Part shown: in pieces, positions 32,912 to 41,154 of the stretch
Layout: the number at the start of each line of letters is the position of its first letter
Numbering within the stretch: position 1 is the first letter of the stretch
Source: Fusicatenibacter saccharivorans
GTDB lineage: Bacteria; Bacillota; Clostridia; Lachnospirales; Lachnospiraceae
NCBI RefSeq assembly: GCF_027667425.1
Contig: NZ_JAQEGR010000001.1
Span: forward strand, 124,001 to 188,000
Length of the DNA: 64,000 nucleotides
Direction of reading: 5' to 3'
Notes under the pieces: model-generated
Told to the model about the DNA's origin: nothing
Databases searched by the model: none
Seen by the model: the letters and a program-made list of their open reading frames with translations, nothing else
Made by a program: the position numbers and the translations under genes

Positions 32912-33280
32912 TTACTCTTCGGTGGAATTTTCTTCCAGCTCGTTGAATTCCTCCGTATCCATCAGTTCGTCGAATGCGTCTGCTGCGATTTCGTACTCTT
33001 CATCCGAGTCGATATTGTCGAGGTTTGGCTGGCCGTTCTCTTCATAATAGCGGTACAGATAAACTTCGCCGTCCCCGTTCTCGCCGTTTTCATCGAGCGG
33101 CAGAAGAGCGATGTACTCTTTCTGGTTCGGGGCCGGGAAAATGGTCAGTACGGCACATTTTACTTCGGTATCGTCGTCCAGTGTCAGGGTAACGGTCGGC
33201 TGATCCAGATCCTGGCAGTCGCTGCCGCAGTCTGCGCAGTCTCCGCTGCAGGATGCGCTGTTGAATAATTCTTCACTCAT
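32912..33280 (-). CDS. DUF1292 family protein with N-terminal cysteine cluster
   Basis: A 122-aa acidic protein of the DUF1292 (YrzB-like) family, found widely in Firmicutes with no known function. The domain covers about residues 28-100 (VTLTLDDDTEVKCAVLTIF, YIALLPLDENGE, YLYRY). The N-terminus has SCSGDCADCGSDC, giving Cys 11, 15, 18 and 22 (CX3CX2CX3C), which could bind a metal or cluster. AAGGAAGGTAATAC precedes the ATG. It has its own promoter and terminator. Confidence 0.85.
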   Translation of the reverse strand: MSEELFNSASCSGDCADCGSDCQDLDQPTVTLTLDDDTEVKCAVLTIFPAPNQKEYIALLPLDENGENGDGEVYLYRYYEENGQPNLDNIDSDEEYEIAADAFDELMDTEEFNELEENSTEE

Positions 33281-33331
33281 TTGTATTACCTTCCTTTTTC
33301 GTGTTCAAGTCTTATCAGGTTCTTGACTGCC

Positions 33332-33360
33332 ATTCTAACAGATAATAAAAAAAAACACAA
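33332..33360 (-). promoter_or_regulatory. Promoter of the DUF1292 gene
   Basis: Minus strand TTGTGT (33355-33360), a 17-bp spacer and TAGAAT (33332-33337). Confidence 0.72.
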
Positions 33361-33462
33361 TGGCTGTGCCGGGAAAGCAGAAAAAATGCGGCTGATACAG
33401 GAAAATACGGAAAAGATACAACAAATAAGAACGAAAAAATGAAAAATTAGTCGTATTTTCTA

Positions 33463-33491
33463 TTGACTGTTTTCGGGTACAGTTTTATACT
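33463..33491 (+). promoter_or_regulatory. Promoter of ilvE
   Basis: TTGACT (33463-33468), a 17-bp spacer and TATACT (33486-33491). The leader of about 60 nt can fold GGCAG with CTGCC but has no terminator or leader peptide that I can see. Confidence 0.78.
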
Positions 33492-33558
33492 ATCACTATT
33501 GAATCTAAATATACAGGCAGCTGAACAAACTTATCCTCAACTGCCGGGGAGGCAAAAA

Positions 33559-34623
33559 ATGGATATCAGATTTGAAAAAAGAGAACATTTACAGGAAAAA
33601 CCGGATCAGAAAAATCTTGGATTCGGAAAACACTTTACAGACTATATGTTTGTCATGGACTGGGACAAAGAGCAGGGATGGCATGATGCAGCAATCGTAC
33701 CGTACGGCGGAATCCCGATGGATCCTGCAACCATGGTACTTCACTATGCACAGGAAACGTTCGAGGGACTGAAAGCCTACAGAACAGCAGAAGGAAAGAT
33801 CCAGCTGTTCCGTCCGGAAATGAACGCACGCCGTATGATTAAATCCAACGAGAGACTCTGCATGCCGGGCGTACCGGAGGAGATGTTTGTAGAGGCTGTC
33901 AAAGCACTGGTTAAAGCACAGGAAGACTGGGTACCGTCTGAGCCAGGTACATCTCTTTACATCCGTCCGTTCATGTTCGCTACTGAGGCAAGCCTTGGCG
34001 TACATATGGCAAAATCCTACAAATTCGTTATCATCACCACTCCGGTTGGAGCATACTATGCAGAGGGCATCAACCCGGTTAAGATCCTGGTTGAGGATGA
34101 ATATGTTCGTGCAGTCAAAGGTGGCACAGGATTTACAAAATGCGGCGGTAACTATGCAAGTTCCATCGCAGGCCAGGTAAAAGCAGAGAAGATGGGATGC
34201 ACCCAGGTTCTGTGGCTGGACGGCGTACATCGTAAATATGTAGAGGAAGTTGGAACCATGAACATCATGTTCAAGATTGCCGGCGAAATCTACACCGCAC
34301 CGCTGGAAGGAACTGTTCTTCCGGGCGTAACCCGTGATTCCCTGATCCATATCTTAAGAGACTGGGGATATAAAGTAAACGAAACACATCTGTCGGTTGA
34401 CGATCTGATGAAAGCAGGTCATGACGGCACACTGGAAGAAGCATTTGGTACTGGTACAGCAGCAGTTGTATCTCCGGTTGGTGAATTTGTATACAAGGAC
34501 GATTCTGTTGTTGTAAATGACTTCAAGATCGGTGAGCTGACCCAGAAACTGTACGATACCCTGACCGGTATCCAGTGGGGTAAACTGGAAGATAAATATG
34601 GCTGGACTACTCCGGTAGAATAA
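33559..34623 (+). CDS. ilvE: Branched-chain amino acid aminotransferase
   Basis: A 354-aa PLP-dependent fold-type IV transaminase for the last step of Leu/Ile/Val synthesis, of the longer (eukaryote-like, about 350 aa) class. Visible landmarks are ALHYAQ-type LHYAQETFEGLKAYR, FRPEMNARRM, the catalytic Lys in FTKCGGNYASSI, EVGTMNIMF and the late GTGTAAVVSPVG. ATG 33559 follows GGGGAGGC; the in-frame codon at 33463 lies in the promoter. Whether the next gene is cotranscribed depends on the hairpin at 34657. Confidence 0.95.
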   Translation: MDIRFEKREHLQEKPDQKNLGFGKHFTDYMFVMDWDKEQGWHDAAIVPYGGIPMDPATMVLHYAQETFEGLKAYRTAEGKIQLFRPEMNARRMIKSNERLCMPGVPEEMFVEAVKALVKAQEDWVPSEPGTSLYIRPFMFATEASLGVHMAKSYKFVIITTPVGAYYAEGINPVKILVEDEYVRAVKGGTGFTKCGGNYASSIAGQVKAEKMGCTQVLWLDGVHRKYVEEVGTMNIMFKIAGEIYTAPLEGTVLPGVTRDSLIHILRDWGYKVNETHLSVDDLMKAGHDGTLEEAFGTGTAAVVSPVGEFVYKDDSVVVNDFKIGELTQKLYDTLTGIQWGKLEDKYGWTTPVE

Positions 34624-34656
34624 ACCATATAAAACAGAAAAATGCAGATAAGGGGG

Positions 34657-34690
34657 TCCTTCCCGCACAGCGGTGCGGGGAGGATTCTTT
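34657..34690 (+). terminator. Terminator after ilvE
   Basis: TCCTTCCCGCA (34657-34667) pairs with TGCGGGGAGGA (34674-34684), followed by TTCTTT. The T tract is interrupted, so read-through into the decarboxylase gene is possible. Confidence 0.65.
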
Positions 34691-34737
34691 CGCTTCAGAA
34701 AAAGATTCAGAAATCGTTTGAAAGGAAACAAAGCAGA

Positions 34738-36198
34738 ATGGATCAGAATCGAATGCCTCTTGTGGAGGCGTTACAACAGTTCCGGGAGGAAGCACCGGCC
34801 TATTTCCGTATTCCGGGACACCGGTTTGAGCGCGGGCTGGATGAGACGTTAAACGGAGCGTCGCTTGCGGCGTATGACCTCTCGGAGGCAGAAGGGCTTG
34901 ACGATCTGCATCACGCGGAGGGCGTGATTGCAGAGGCGCAGAAACTGGCGGCGGAAACGTGGAAGGCAAAAAAAACTTTTTTTCTTGTCAACGGCACAAC
35001 ATGCGGCAACGAGGCGATGGTGCTTTCGTCTGTGAAAGAGGGCGAAAAAATCATTGTTCCGCGAAACGTGCACAAATCGGTGCTGATGGGCCTGATTTTA
35101 AGCGGAGCCACACCGGTTTATGTGATGCCGGAGTACAGCACGAAATGGCAGATGTGGGGCGGCGTAACGCCGGAGACGATCGAAAAAGCCTTCGCGGAAA
35201 CGCCGGATGCGAAAGCCGTACTTCTGGTCAGCCCGACGTACTACGGTCTTTGCAGTGATCTGCAGGCGATCGCAGAAATCTGTCACTGCCACAACGCAGC
35301 GCTTCTTGTCGATGAAGCACATGGATCGCACCTCTATTTTTCCGAACAGCTTCCTCTCGGCGCACTGGAAAGTGGTGCGGATGCCTGCGCGCAGAGTATC
35401 CACAAAACGGCGGGTTCCTTTACACAGAGCTCCTTCTTATCACTCGGTTCTGGCCGTCTCGATGAGGCAAGAGTGGCCGCCAATCTGCAGATGGTACAGA
35501 GTACATCGCCGTCCTACCTTCTGATGGCATCCCTCGATGCGGCGCGGCGCGGGATGGCGCTGCACGGAAAAGAGCGAATGGAACGCGCGCTGGAACTCGG
35601 CCAGAGGGCGCGGCAGGAGCTTGCAAAGATCAAAGGAATCGAAGCTCTTGGGACTGAGATGGAAGGAACGTGCGGCGTATGGAAGATCGACCCGACGCGT
35701 CTTGTATTCTCGGCAAGAGAACTTGGTATTTCCGGCTACGATCTGCAGGTGCGTCTGTACGAGGAATACCGCGTCAGTACAGAGCTTGCCGACGAGGAGA
35801 ACGTGGTCTGCGTTATTACCTGGGCAAACAGCGAGGAAGATATCACACGGCTGATCGATGCGCTGGCAGGAATTTCGGCAGCAGAGAGCGGGAAAACGAC
35901 GGGGCGGACGAAGTTTACAGAAAAGCAGTGGCTGTTCCGCAGCCTGCCGGAGATGGTAAAGACACCGCGCGAGGCATATTTTGCGGAGAAGGAAGCCGTT
36001 CCGTTTGCAGAAGCGGAAGGACGAATTGCAGCCGAGATGGCAGCCCCATATCCGCCGGGAATCCCGCTCATCTGCCCGGGCGAGCGGTACAGCAGAGAAA
36101 TGTTGGAACTGATGCGCCAGTATAAAGCAGACGGCTGCGAATTTCACGGACCGTCGGATGCGTCGCTGGAAGTGCTGTATGTTCTGAAAGAGGAATAA
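34738..36198 (+). CDS. Orn/Lys/Arg decarboxylase family protein
   Basis: A 486-aa fold-type I PLP enzyme of the short YaaO/SpeA-like group, without the N-terminal wing domain of large inducible decarboxylases. Motifs: TYFRIPGH-like AYFRIPGHRF, FLVNGTTCGNEAM, LLVDEAHGSHLYF with the PLP-contact Asp, and SIHKTAGSFTQSSFL with the PLP-binding Lys. The C-terminal domain (about 370-486) is present (APYPPGIPLICPGE). It produces a polyamine or agmatine precursor; substrate specificity cannot be read from sequence. ATG 34738 follows AAAGGAAAC. No speB/speE is nearby. Confidence 0.9.
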   Translation: MDQNRMPLVEALQQFREEAPAYFRIPGHRFERGLDETLNGASLAAYDLSEAEGLDDLHHAEGVIAEAQKLAAETWKAKKTFFLVNGTTCGNEAMVLSSVKEGEKIIVPRNVHKSVLMGLILSGATPVYVMPEYSTKWQMWGGVTPETIEKAFAETPDAKAVLLVSPTYYGLCSDLQAIAEICHCHNAALLVDEAHGSHLYFSEQLPLGALESGADACAQSIHKTAGSFTQSSFLSLGSGRLDEARVAANLQMVQSTSPSYLLMASLDAARRGMALHGKERMERALELGQRARQELAKIKGIEALGTEMEGTCGVWKIDPTRLVFSARELGISGYDLQVRLYEEYRVSTELADEENVVCVITWANSEEDITRLIDALAGISAAESGKTTGRTKFTEKQWLFRSLPEMVKTPREAYFAEKEAVPFAEAEGRIAAEMAAPYPPGIPLICPGERYSREMLELMRQYKADGCEFHGPSDASLEVLYVLKEE

Positions 36199-36279
36199 AA
36201 GAAAACGGAAGTCGGTTCCAAGCGTTTTGCAACAGAAACCGCAGAGAACAGACTGTCAGGAAAAGGAGATGAATTGCGT

Positions 36280-37035
36280 ATGAAAAAAATGATATCCTGG
36301 AACGTAAATGGACTGAGAGCCTGCATGAAAAAAGGTTTTCAGGAATACTTTGAGGCGGCAGATGCCGATATTTTCTGCCTGCAGGAGACAAAGCTGCAGG
36401 AAGGACAGATCGACCTTGAGCTGCCCGGCTATCATCAGTATTGGAATTATGCGGAAAAGAAAGGATATTCCGGCACGGCCCTGTTTACCAAAGAGGAGCC
36501 GATTTCTGTTCGCTATGGTATCGGAATCGAAGAACATGATATGGAAGGCCGTGTGATCACGGCAGAGTTTCCGGAATACTTTGTTGTAACCGTCTACACA
36601 CCGAATTCGCAGGATGAATTAAAACGCCTTGCCTACCGGATGGAGTGGGAGGATGCGTTTCTTTCTTACTTAAAAGGACTGGAGCAGGAAAAACCGGTGA
36701 TTTTCTGCGGAGATCTGAACGTCGCAGCGACCGAGATGGATATCAAAAATGCAAAGGCAAATGAGAAAAACGCCGGCTTTACGAAAGAGGAGCGCGAAAA
36801 ATTTGCTGTGATCAAAGAAAAAGGCTTTGTTGATTCCTTCCGTATGCTGTATCCGGACACCGTGACGTATTCCTGGTGGTCATACCGCTTCCAGGCACGC
36901 CAGCGGAATGCAGGATGGCGGCTTGATTACTTTATGGTATCAGAGTCCTTAAAAGATGCAGTTGCAGATGCCAAAATCCATACCGAAATTCTCGGTTCCG
37001 ACCATTGCCCGGTGGAACTGGATTTAGAGGTATAA
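36280..37035 (+). CDS. xth: Exodeoxyribonuclease III
   Basis: A 251-aa AP endonuclease/3'-5' exonuclease of the ExoIII family for base-excision repair. Catalytic residues are in ISWNVNGLRA (Asn), CLQETKLQEGQ (Glu), TPNSQ, the VIFCGDLNVAATEMD motif (Asp/Asn), the DSFRMLYP region, WRLDYFMVS and the terminal GSDHCPVEL (Asp/His). AAAGGAG lies 11 nt before ATG 36280; a TTG at 36274 in frame is an alternative start. Not obviously in an operon with its neighbours. Confidence 0.95.
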   Translation: MKKMISWNVNGLRACMKKGFQEYFEAADADIFCLQETKLQEGQIDLELPGYHQYWNYAEKKGYSGTALFTKEEPISVRYGIGIEEHDMEGRVITAEFPEYFVVTVYTPNSQDELKRLAYRMEWEDAFLSYLKGLEQEKPVIFCGDLNVAATEMDIKNAKANEKNAGFTKEEREKFAVIKEKGFVDSFRMLYPDTVTYSWWSYRFQARQRNAGWRLDYFMVSESLKDAVADAKIHTEILGSDHCPVELDLEV

Positions 37036-37055
37036 CAATTGGTAACATTGGTCAA

Positions 37056-37084
37056 TTGACAATTTTATTCAAATGATTTACATT
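37056..37084 (+). promoter_or_regulatory. Promoter of the GlgX-like gene
   Basis: TTGACA (37056-37061), a 17-bp spacer and TACATT (37079-37084). Three CAATTG palindromes surround it (37036, 37053, 37094). Confidence 0.65.
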
Positions 37085-37131
37085 AATAGTATGACAATTG
37101 CAACAAATTATAAAAAATAAGGGCGGGAATT

Positions 37132-39027
37132 ATGATACAGACAAAAAACAGAGGAAAATATCGAATTTTACCGGGAAATCCGGAGAAAATGGGCGCATCG
37201 GCGACGAAAGACGGATACAATTTTGCCGTAGAAGTATCAGATGGAAAAAAAGCAGAGCTTCTGCTGTACCGGAAAGGTCACCAGAAACCGTTTCTTACCG
37301 TGCCGCTTCCGGAAGAGGAGCGCACTGGCGTGATCAGTTCCGTGGAAATCACAGGCCTGACGGTAGGAAAGTTTTCGTATGCCTACCGGATGGATGAAGT
37401 TTTCTGCTTGGATCCGTATGCGGGAGCAGTAGAAGGAAGAGAAACCTTCGGTGCACCGATGGAAAAAGAAGAGGGCGCCTGCTGCTGCATTCTCCCGGAG
37501 TACCCGGTAATGCGCACCACCTCACTGCACCGGCCGTATGAGGAGACGATTCTGTATAAGCTCCATGTGCGCGGCTTCACCAAAGACGGAAGCTCCCGTG
37601 TAAAGAACAAGGGAACGTTCCGCGGCGTGATCGAAAAAATTCCATACTTAAAAGAACTCGGTATCAATGCAGTAGAGCTGATGCCGTCCTACGAGTTTTT
37701 TGAGTGGACCTCCCTTACGGAGCCGGCCTATGTATATCCGGCGCCGGCGGAAGAGAAGCGCGTGAATTATTGGGGATACGGCACAAAGGCCCTGTATTTT
37801 GCTCCGAAAGCTTCGTATGCTGCATCCTCAGATGCCGTCGCAGAGTTCGCAGAGATGGTCGATGCCCTGCATGAGAATGGTATCGAATGCCTGATGGAAT
37901 TCTGTTTTGCCCCGGGAACGCCTTCTGGTTTTGTCCTGCAGGTTCTGCACCACTGGCAGCTCCGCTATCAGATCGACGGTTTCCATCTGGTCGGCGATGC
38001 ATCGCTGGCAGAAGAAGCGTCCAAAGATGCACTCCTTCGGAAGACGAAACTGATTTTCCTCGGTTTTGACGGCGCACGGATCTATCAGGGAAAACGCCCG
38101 TGGTTCCGGAATTTAGGGGAACACAATCAGGGCTACCAGTACCATATCCGCCGCTTCTTAAAAGGCGATGAGGGCAGCCTTTCCGACTTCACCTATTATC
38201 TGAGAAGAAGCCCGGAGACACACGGTGTGATCAATTATCTTGCGGATCACGACGGTTTTACCCTGTATGACAGCGTTTCCTACGAACAGAAACACAATCT
38301 GGACAACGGCGAAGACAATATGGATGGTTCCAACGAAAACCTGACCTGGAACTGCGGCGCAGAAGGCGTGACCCGGAAACTGGCTGTGCGCGCGCTGCGT
38401 CTCCGCCAGCTGAAAAATGCCGTTCTCATGCTGATGACAAGCCAGGGAACACCGCTGATTTACGGCGGCGATGAATTCGGCAACAGCCAGAAGGGCAACA
38501 ACAACGCCTGGTGCCAGGACAACAAAACCGGCTGGATCGACTGGAAAGCAGCCGCCCGGAATCCGGAGTTTGCCGCCTTTGTAAAAGCAGCAATCGCCTT
38601 CCGGAAAGCGCATCCGGCGCTGCACGGCGAACGCGAGCCGCGCCTCATCGACTACAAATCCTACGGCTGCCCGGATATGTCCTTCCACAGCCAGAGAGCC
38701 TGGTTCTCCCAGATGGAAAATACGTGCCGTTTTATCGGTGTGATGTACTGCGGAAGTTATTTCCAGGACAAAGACGGAAACAAGGACGACGACCTCTATA
38801 TTGCCTACAACATGCACTGGAATCCGCATGAGCTGGCACTGCCGTCCCTCCCGGAACAGAAGGTCTGGTATCTGACGGCCGACACCAACACACCGGAAGT
38901 ATTCCTGACAGAAGAAAATCAGAAAAAAGTCAGCGCAAAAACGGTCATCGTGCCGCCGCGCAGTATCATAATTTTAACAGGAAAGCAGGAGAAGAGACAG
39001 AATGATGAAAGCATGGCAGCACTTTAA
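37132..39027 (+). CDS. GlgX-type debranching enzyme homologue lacking catalytic residues
   Basis: A 631-aa GH13 (isoamylase/GlgX-like) protein with an N-terminal beta-sandwich (about 1-120), a TIM barrel and a C-terminal sheet domain. Most landmarks of debranching enzymes are present: LYKLHVRGFT, NYWGYGT, HNLDNGEDNMDGSNEN, GTPLIYGGDEFGNSQ and NNAWCQDN. The nucleophile segment, normally DGFRFDLAS, reads DGFHLVGDAS, and the acid/base segment, normally KLIAEPWD, reads KLIFLGFDGA. The Asp and Glu are therefore replaced by Val and Leu, while the third carboxylate in ADHDGFTL is kept. It is probably a non-catalytic glucan-binding or regulatory protein. It overlaps the next gene by 26 bp. Confidence 0.85.
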   Translation: MIQTKNRGKYRILPGNPEKMGASATKDGYNFAVEVSDGKKAELLLYRKGHQKPFLTVPLPEEERTGVISSVEITGLTVGKFSYAYRMDEVFCLDPYAGAVEGRETFGAPMEKEEGACCCILPEYPVMRTTSLHRPYEETILYKLHVRGFTKDGSSRVKNKGTFRGVIEKIPYLKELGINAVELMPSYEFFEWTSLTEPAYVYPAPAEEKRVNYWGYGTKALYFAPKASYAASSDAVAEFAEMVDALHENGIECLMEFCFAPGTPSGFVLQVLHHWQLRYQIDGFHLVGDASLAEEASKDALLRKTKLIFLGFDGARIYQGKRPWFRNLGEHNQGYQYHIRRFLKGDEGSLSDFTYYLRRSPETHGVINYLADHDGFTLYDSVSYEQKHNLDNGEDNMDGSNENLTWNCGAEGVTRKLAVRALRLRQLKNAVLMLMTSQGTPLIYGGDEFGNSQKGNNNAWCQDNKTGWIDWKAAARNPEFAAFVKAAIAFRKAHPALHGEREPRLIDYKSYGCPDMSFHSQRAWFSQMENTCRFIGVMYCGSYFQDKDGNKDDDLYIAYNMHWNPHELALPSLPEQKVWYLTADTNTPEVFLTEENQKKVSAKTVIVPPRSIIILTGKQEKRQNDESMAAL

Positions 39028-39622
39028 AACCATTACCACACACAAAATATGGGTCATGCGGTACTGCTTCAAAATAGGACTGTACTGGCAGGGACTGACG
39101 CACGACCTCTCGAAATATTCGCCGACGGAATTTCTGGTCGGCATGAAATACTATCAGGGCGACCGGAGTCCCAATAACGCCGAGCGCGAAGACACCGGCA
39201 TGTCAAAATCCTGGATGCACCATAAAGGGCGCAACAAACATCATTTTGAATACTGGATTGATTACGGTATCAATTGTGACACCATCATCAAAGGCGTCCC
39301 AATGCCGCGCCGCTACGTCGCCGAGATGATTATGGACCGCATCAGCGCGTCCCGCGTCTACCTCGGAGACGCTTATACCGATCAGGCGCCGTACCAGTAT
39401 CTCAAAAAAGGAATCGGCCACCTCTGGTTCGTCCATCCCGAGACACTCTCGCAGCTCGAATTTCTGCTGCGCATGCTCTCGGAACGCGGCGAAGACGATA
39501 CCCTCTACTATATCCGCCACCACTTCCTCAAAGGAGATCCCGTCCCGCGGATGCACCGGTCTGCAGAATGCACCGCCTATGAAGAAGCCATCCGTAAAAA
39601 AGTGTTCCCGTCCACTCATTAA
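39002..39622 (+). CDS. DUF5662 family protein
   Basis: A 206-aa protein of the DUF5662 family, function unknown. Conserved His/Asp clusters suggest a metal site resembling HD-type hydrolases: THKIWVMRYCFKIGLYWQGL, THDLSKYSPTEF, then MHHKGRNKHHFEYW and late YYIRHHFL. It starts (ATG ATG) within the 3' end of the GlgX-like gene, 26 bp before that stop, so the two are probably translationally coupled. Codons become strongly C-ending here. Confidence 0.75.
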   Translation: MMKAWQHFKTITTHKIWVMRYCFKIGLYWQGLTHDLSKYSPTEFLVGMKYYQGDRSPNNAEREDTGMSKSWMHHKGRNKHHFEYWIDYGINCDTIIKGVPMPRRYVAEMIMDRISASRVYLGDAYTDQAPYQYLKKGIGHLWFVHPETLSQLEFLLRMLSERGEDDTLYYIRHHFLKGDPVPRMHRSAECTAYEEAIRKKVFPSTH

Positions 39623-39716
39623 GGTATTGGACCCACCCGCCCGCCCATTTACTCTATTGGTGAACCAAGGGAAGCCACCGCAGGACCGCTTCCCTCCATT
39701 TACGGGGCCAAAGTCA

Positions 39717-39923
39717 GCTCAGGAGCATCGGGTGTCCGGGGCGTGGCATTTGCAGGAGGCGTAGGAACCCTTAGGGCGTGGAAATTTGCGTTATTCCCCC
39801 AAATCAAACTGTCTGAGCGTATGCGAGTTTTTGATTTGGGGGAATGCTTTTAGCAAATTTTCACACCCTTAGAGTTCCTAGCCTCCGAAACAGCCACACC
39901 CCGGACACCCGATACTCCTGAGC
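39717..39923. repeat. 207-bp imperfect inverted repeat (giant hairpin or MITE-like element)
   Basis: The left arm 39717-39807 and right arm 39833-39923 are about 91 bp each and complementary over nearly all of their length, with scattered mismatches. Both contain CGGGTGTCCGGGG, the TAGGAAC.CTTAGGG region, GAAATTTGC / GCAAATTTTC and CCCCCAAATC / GATTTGGGGG. The loop is about 25 nt. No ORF or transposase is present. Upstream (39665-39700) a smaller hairpin GGGAAGC/GCTTCCC lies in the same gap. It could be a mobile MITE-like element, a structured RNA or a strong barrier between operons. Confidence 0.85.
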
Positions 39924-39943
39924 GTCCCTTCCCCACAACAAAA

Positions 39944-39980
39944 ATACAACTTGTCACAACAACCGTACAAGTTGTATTAT
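39944..39980 (+). promoter_or_regulatory. araR promoter with overlapping operator
   Basis: The inverted repeat ATACAACTTGT (39944-39954) / ACAAGTTGTAT (39967-39977) overlaps TTGTCA (39951-39956), an 18-bp spacer and TATTAT (39975-39980). The ACTTGT/ACAAGT half sites resemble known AraR operators (ACTTGTACGTACAAGT), although here the halves are separated. Autorepression by the downstream regulator is likely. Confidence 0.65.
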
Positions 39981-40009
39981 AAATTCCAGAAAGGGGAATC
40001 ACCAATCAC

Positions 40010-41128
40010 ATGGAACCAACCACCGGCAAAGCCAAATACTACACCCTGATGGAAGCCCTAAAAGAGCAGATTCTCTCCGGAACCATAAAACCCGGCCAGA
40101 AGCTTCCCTCCGAAAACGAACTGACCCGGGAATACGCCCTCTCACGCCACACTGTCCGAAAGGCCCTCGCTCTTCTCGAAAATGAAGGCTACATCACCGC
40201 TCGGCACGGCAAAGGAACCTTCTGCTCCGAGCGCGTAATCCAGCGTCATAATTCAAAAAACATCGCCGTCACCACCACCTACCTGTCCGACTACATCTTC
40301 CCCCGCCTCATCCAGGGAATGGATCGAGTGCTGAGCGAAAACGGCTACAGCATTATCTTAAAGAACACCTGCAACAGCCGCTCCAAAGAAGAAAAAGTCT
40401 TAAAAGAACTCCTCGACAAGCCCATCGACGGCCTCATCATTGAGCCGAGCAAAAGCCAGATCCTCTGCCGCCACATCAACTTGTACGAAATGCTGGACAA
40501 GTACCAGATCCCGTATGTCTTCATCCAGGGCTGCTACCCCCAGATGGCAGACAAGCCCTGCATTCTGATGGATGACTGCAAAGGCGGCTATCTGCTGACC
40601 CGGCACCTTTTAGAGACCGGCCGACGAAACATCATCGGCATCTTCAAGGCCGACGACAGCCAGGGCGCCCAGCGCCATAAAGGCTACGTGCAGGCGCTGC
40701 AGGAAAGCGGAATCCCGTACGATCCCGAAAACGTCATCTGGTTTCACACCGAGGACCGGAAAACCAAACCGTCCCTGATGCTTTCCATGCTGCTCGACAG
40801 CAAAAAGTCCGTCGATGCCGCCGTCTGCTACAACGACCAGATCGCGCTCGCCGTCATCTCCATGCTGGAAGAAAAGGGAATCTCCGTGCCGGAAGACATC
40901 GCCGTCACCGGATACGACAACTCGCTGATCGGCCAGAGCAGTCCGATCGGGATCACGACCATTGCCCATCCGCAGGAAAAACTCGGTGAGATGGCAGCAG
41001 AGCTCATTCTCGAAAAAATCAGAAAAGTCCCAGAAGAAGAAAGCAGCGTCAAACGCCTGATTTCCCCGGAACTCATCGTAAGAGAATCCACTGCAGGAAA
41101 AAATCTGTCAACAGAGACGAAAAAATAG
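40010..41128 (+). CDS. araR: AraR-type transcriptional regulator (GntR DNA-binding, LacI-type sensor)
   Basis: A 372-aa chimeric regulator. The N-terminal GntR winged helix is YTLMEALKEQILSGTIKPGQ followed by KLPSENELTREYALSRHTVRKAL. A LacI/periplasmic-binding-like sensor domain (about 85-365) carries LIQGMDRVLSENGYSIIL, GLIIEPS and IAVTGYDNS. This architecture defines AraR, the arabinose-responsive repressor. It heads an operon with a pentulose kinase and AraD. L-arabinose is the expected effector. The operator overlaps its own promoter. Confidence 0.9.
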   Translation: MEPTTGKAKYYTLMEALKEQILSGTIKPGQKLPSENELTREYALSRHTVRKALALLENEGYITARHGKGTFCSERVIQRHNSKNIAVTTTYLSDYIFPRLIQGMDRVLSENGYSIILKNTCNSRSKEEKVLKELLDKPIDGLIIEPSKSQILCRHINLYEMLDKYQIPYVFIQGCYPQMADKPCILMDDCKGGYLLTRHLLETGRRNIIGIFKADDSQGAQRHKGYVQALQESGIPYDPENVIWFHTEDRKTKPSLMLSMLLDSKKSVDAAVCYNDQIALAVISMLEEKGISVPEDIAVTGYDNSLIGQSSPIGITTIAHPQEKLGEMAAELILEKIRKVPEEESSVKRLISPELIVRESTAGKNLSTETKK

Positions 41129-41154
41129 AAAAGAACCCAAGGGAGGAAAAAGCA

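Noticed and set aside
39717..39923. Insertion sequence
   Set aside because: Arms of 91 bp with a 25-nt loop leave no space for a transposase, and no target-site duplication was evident by eye.
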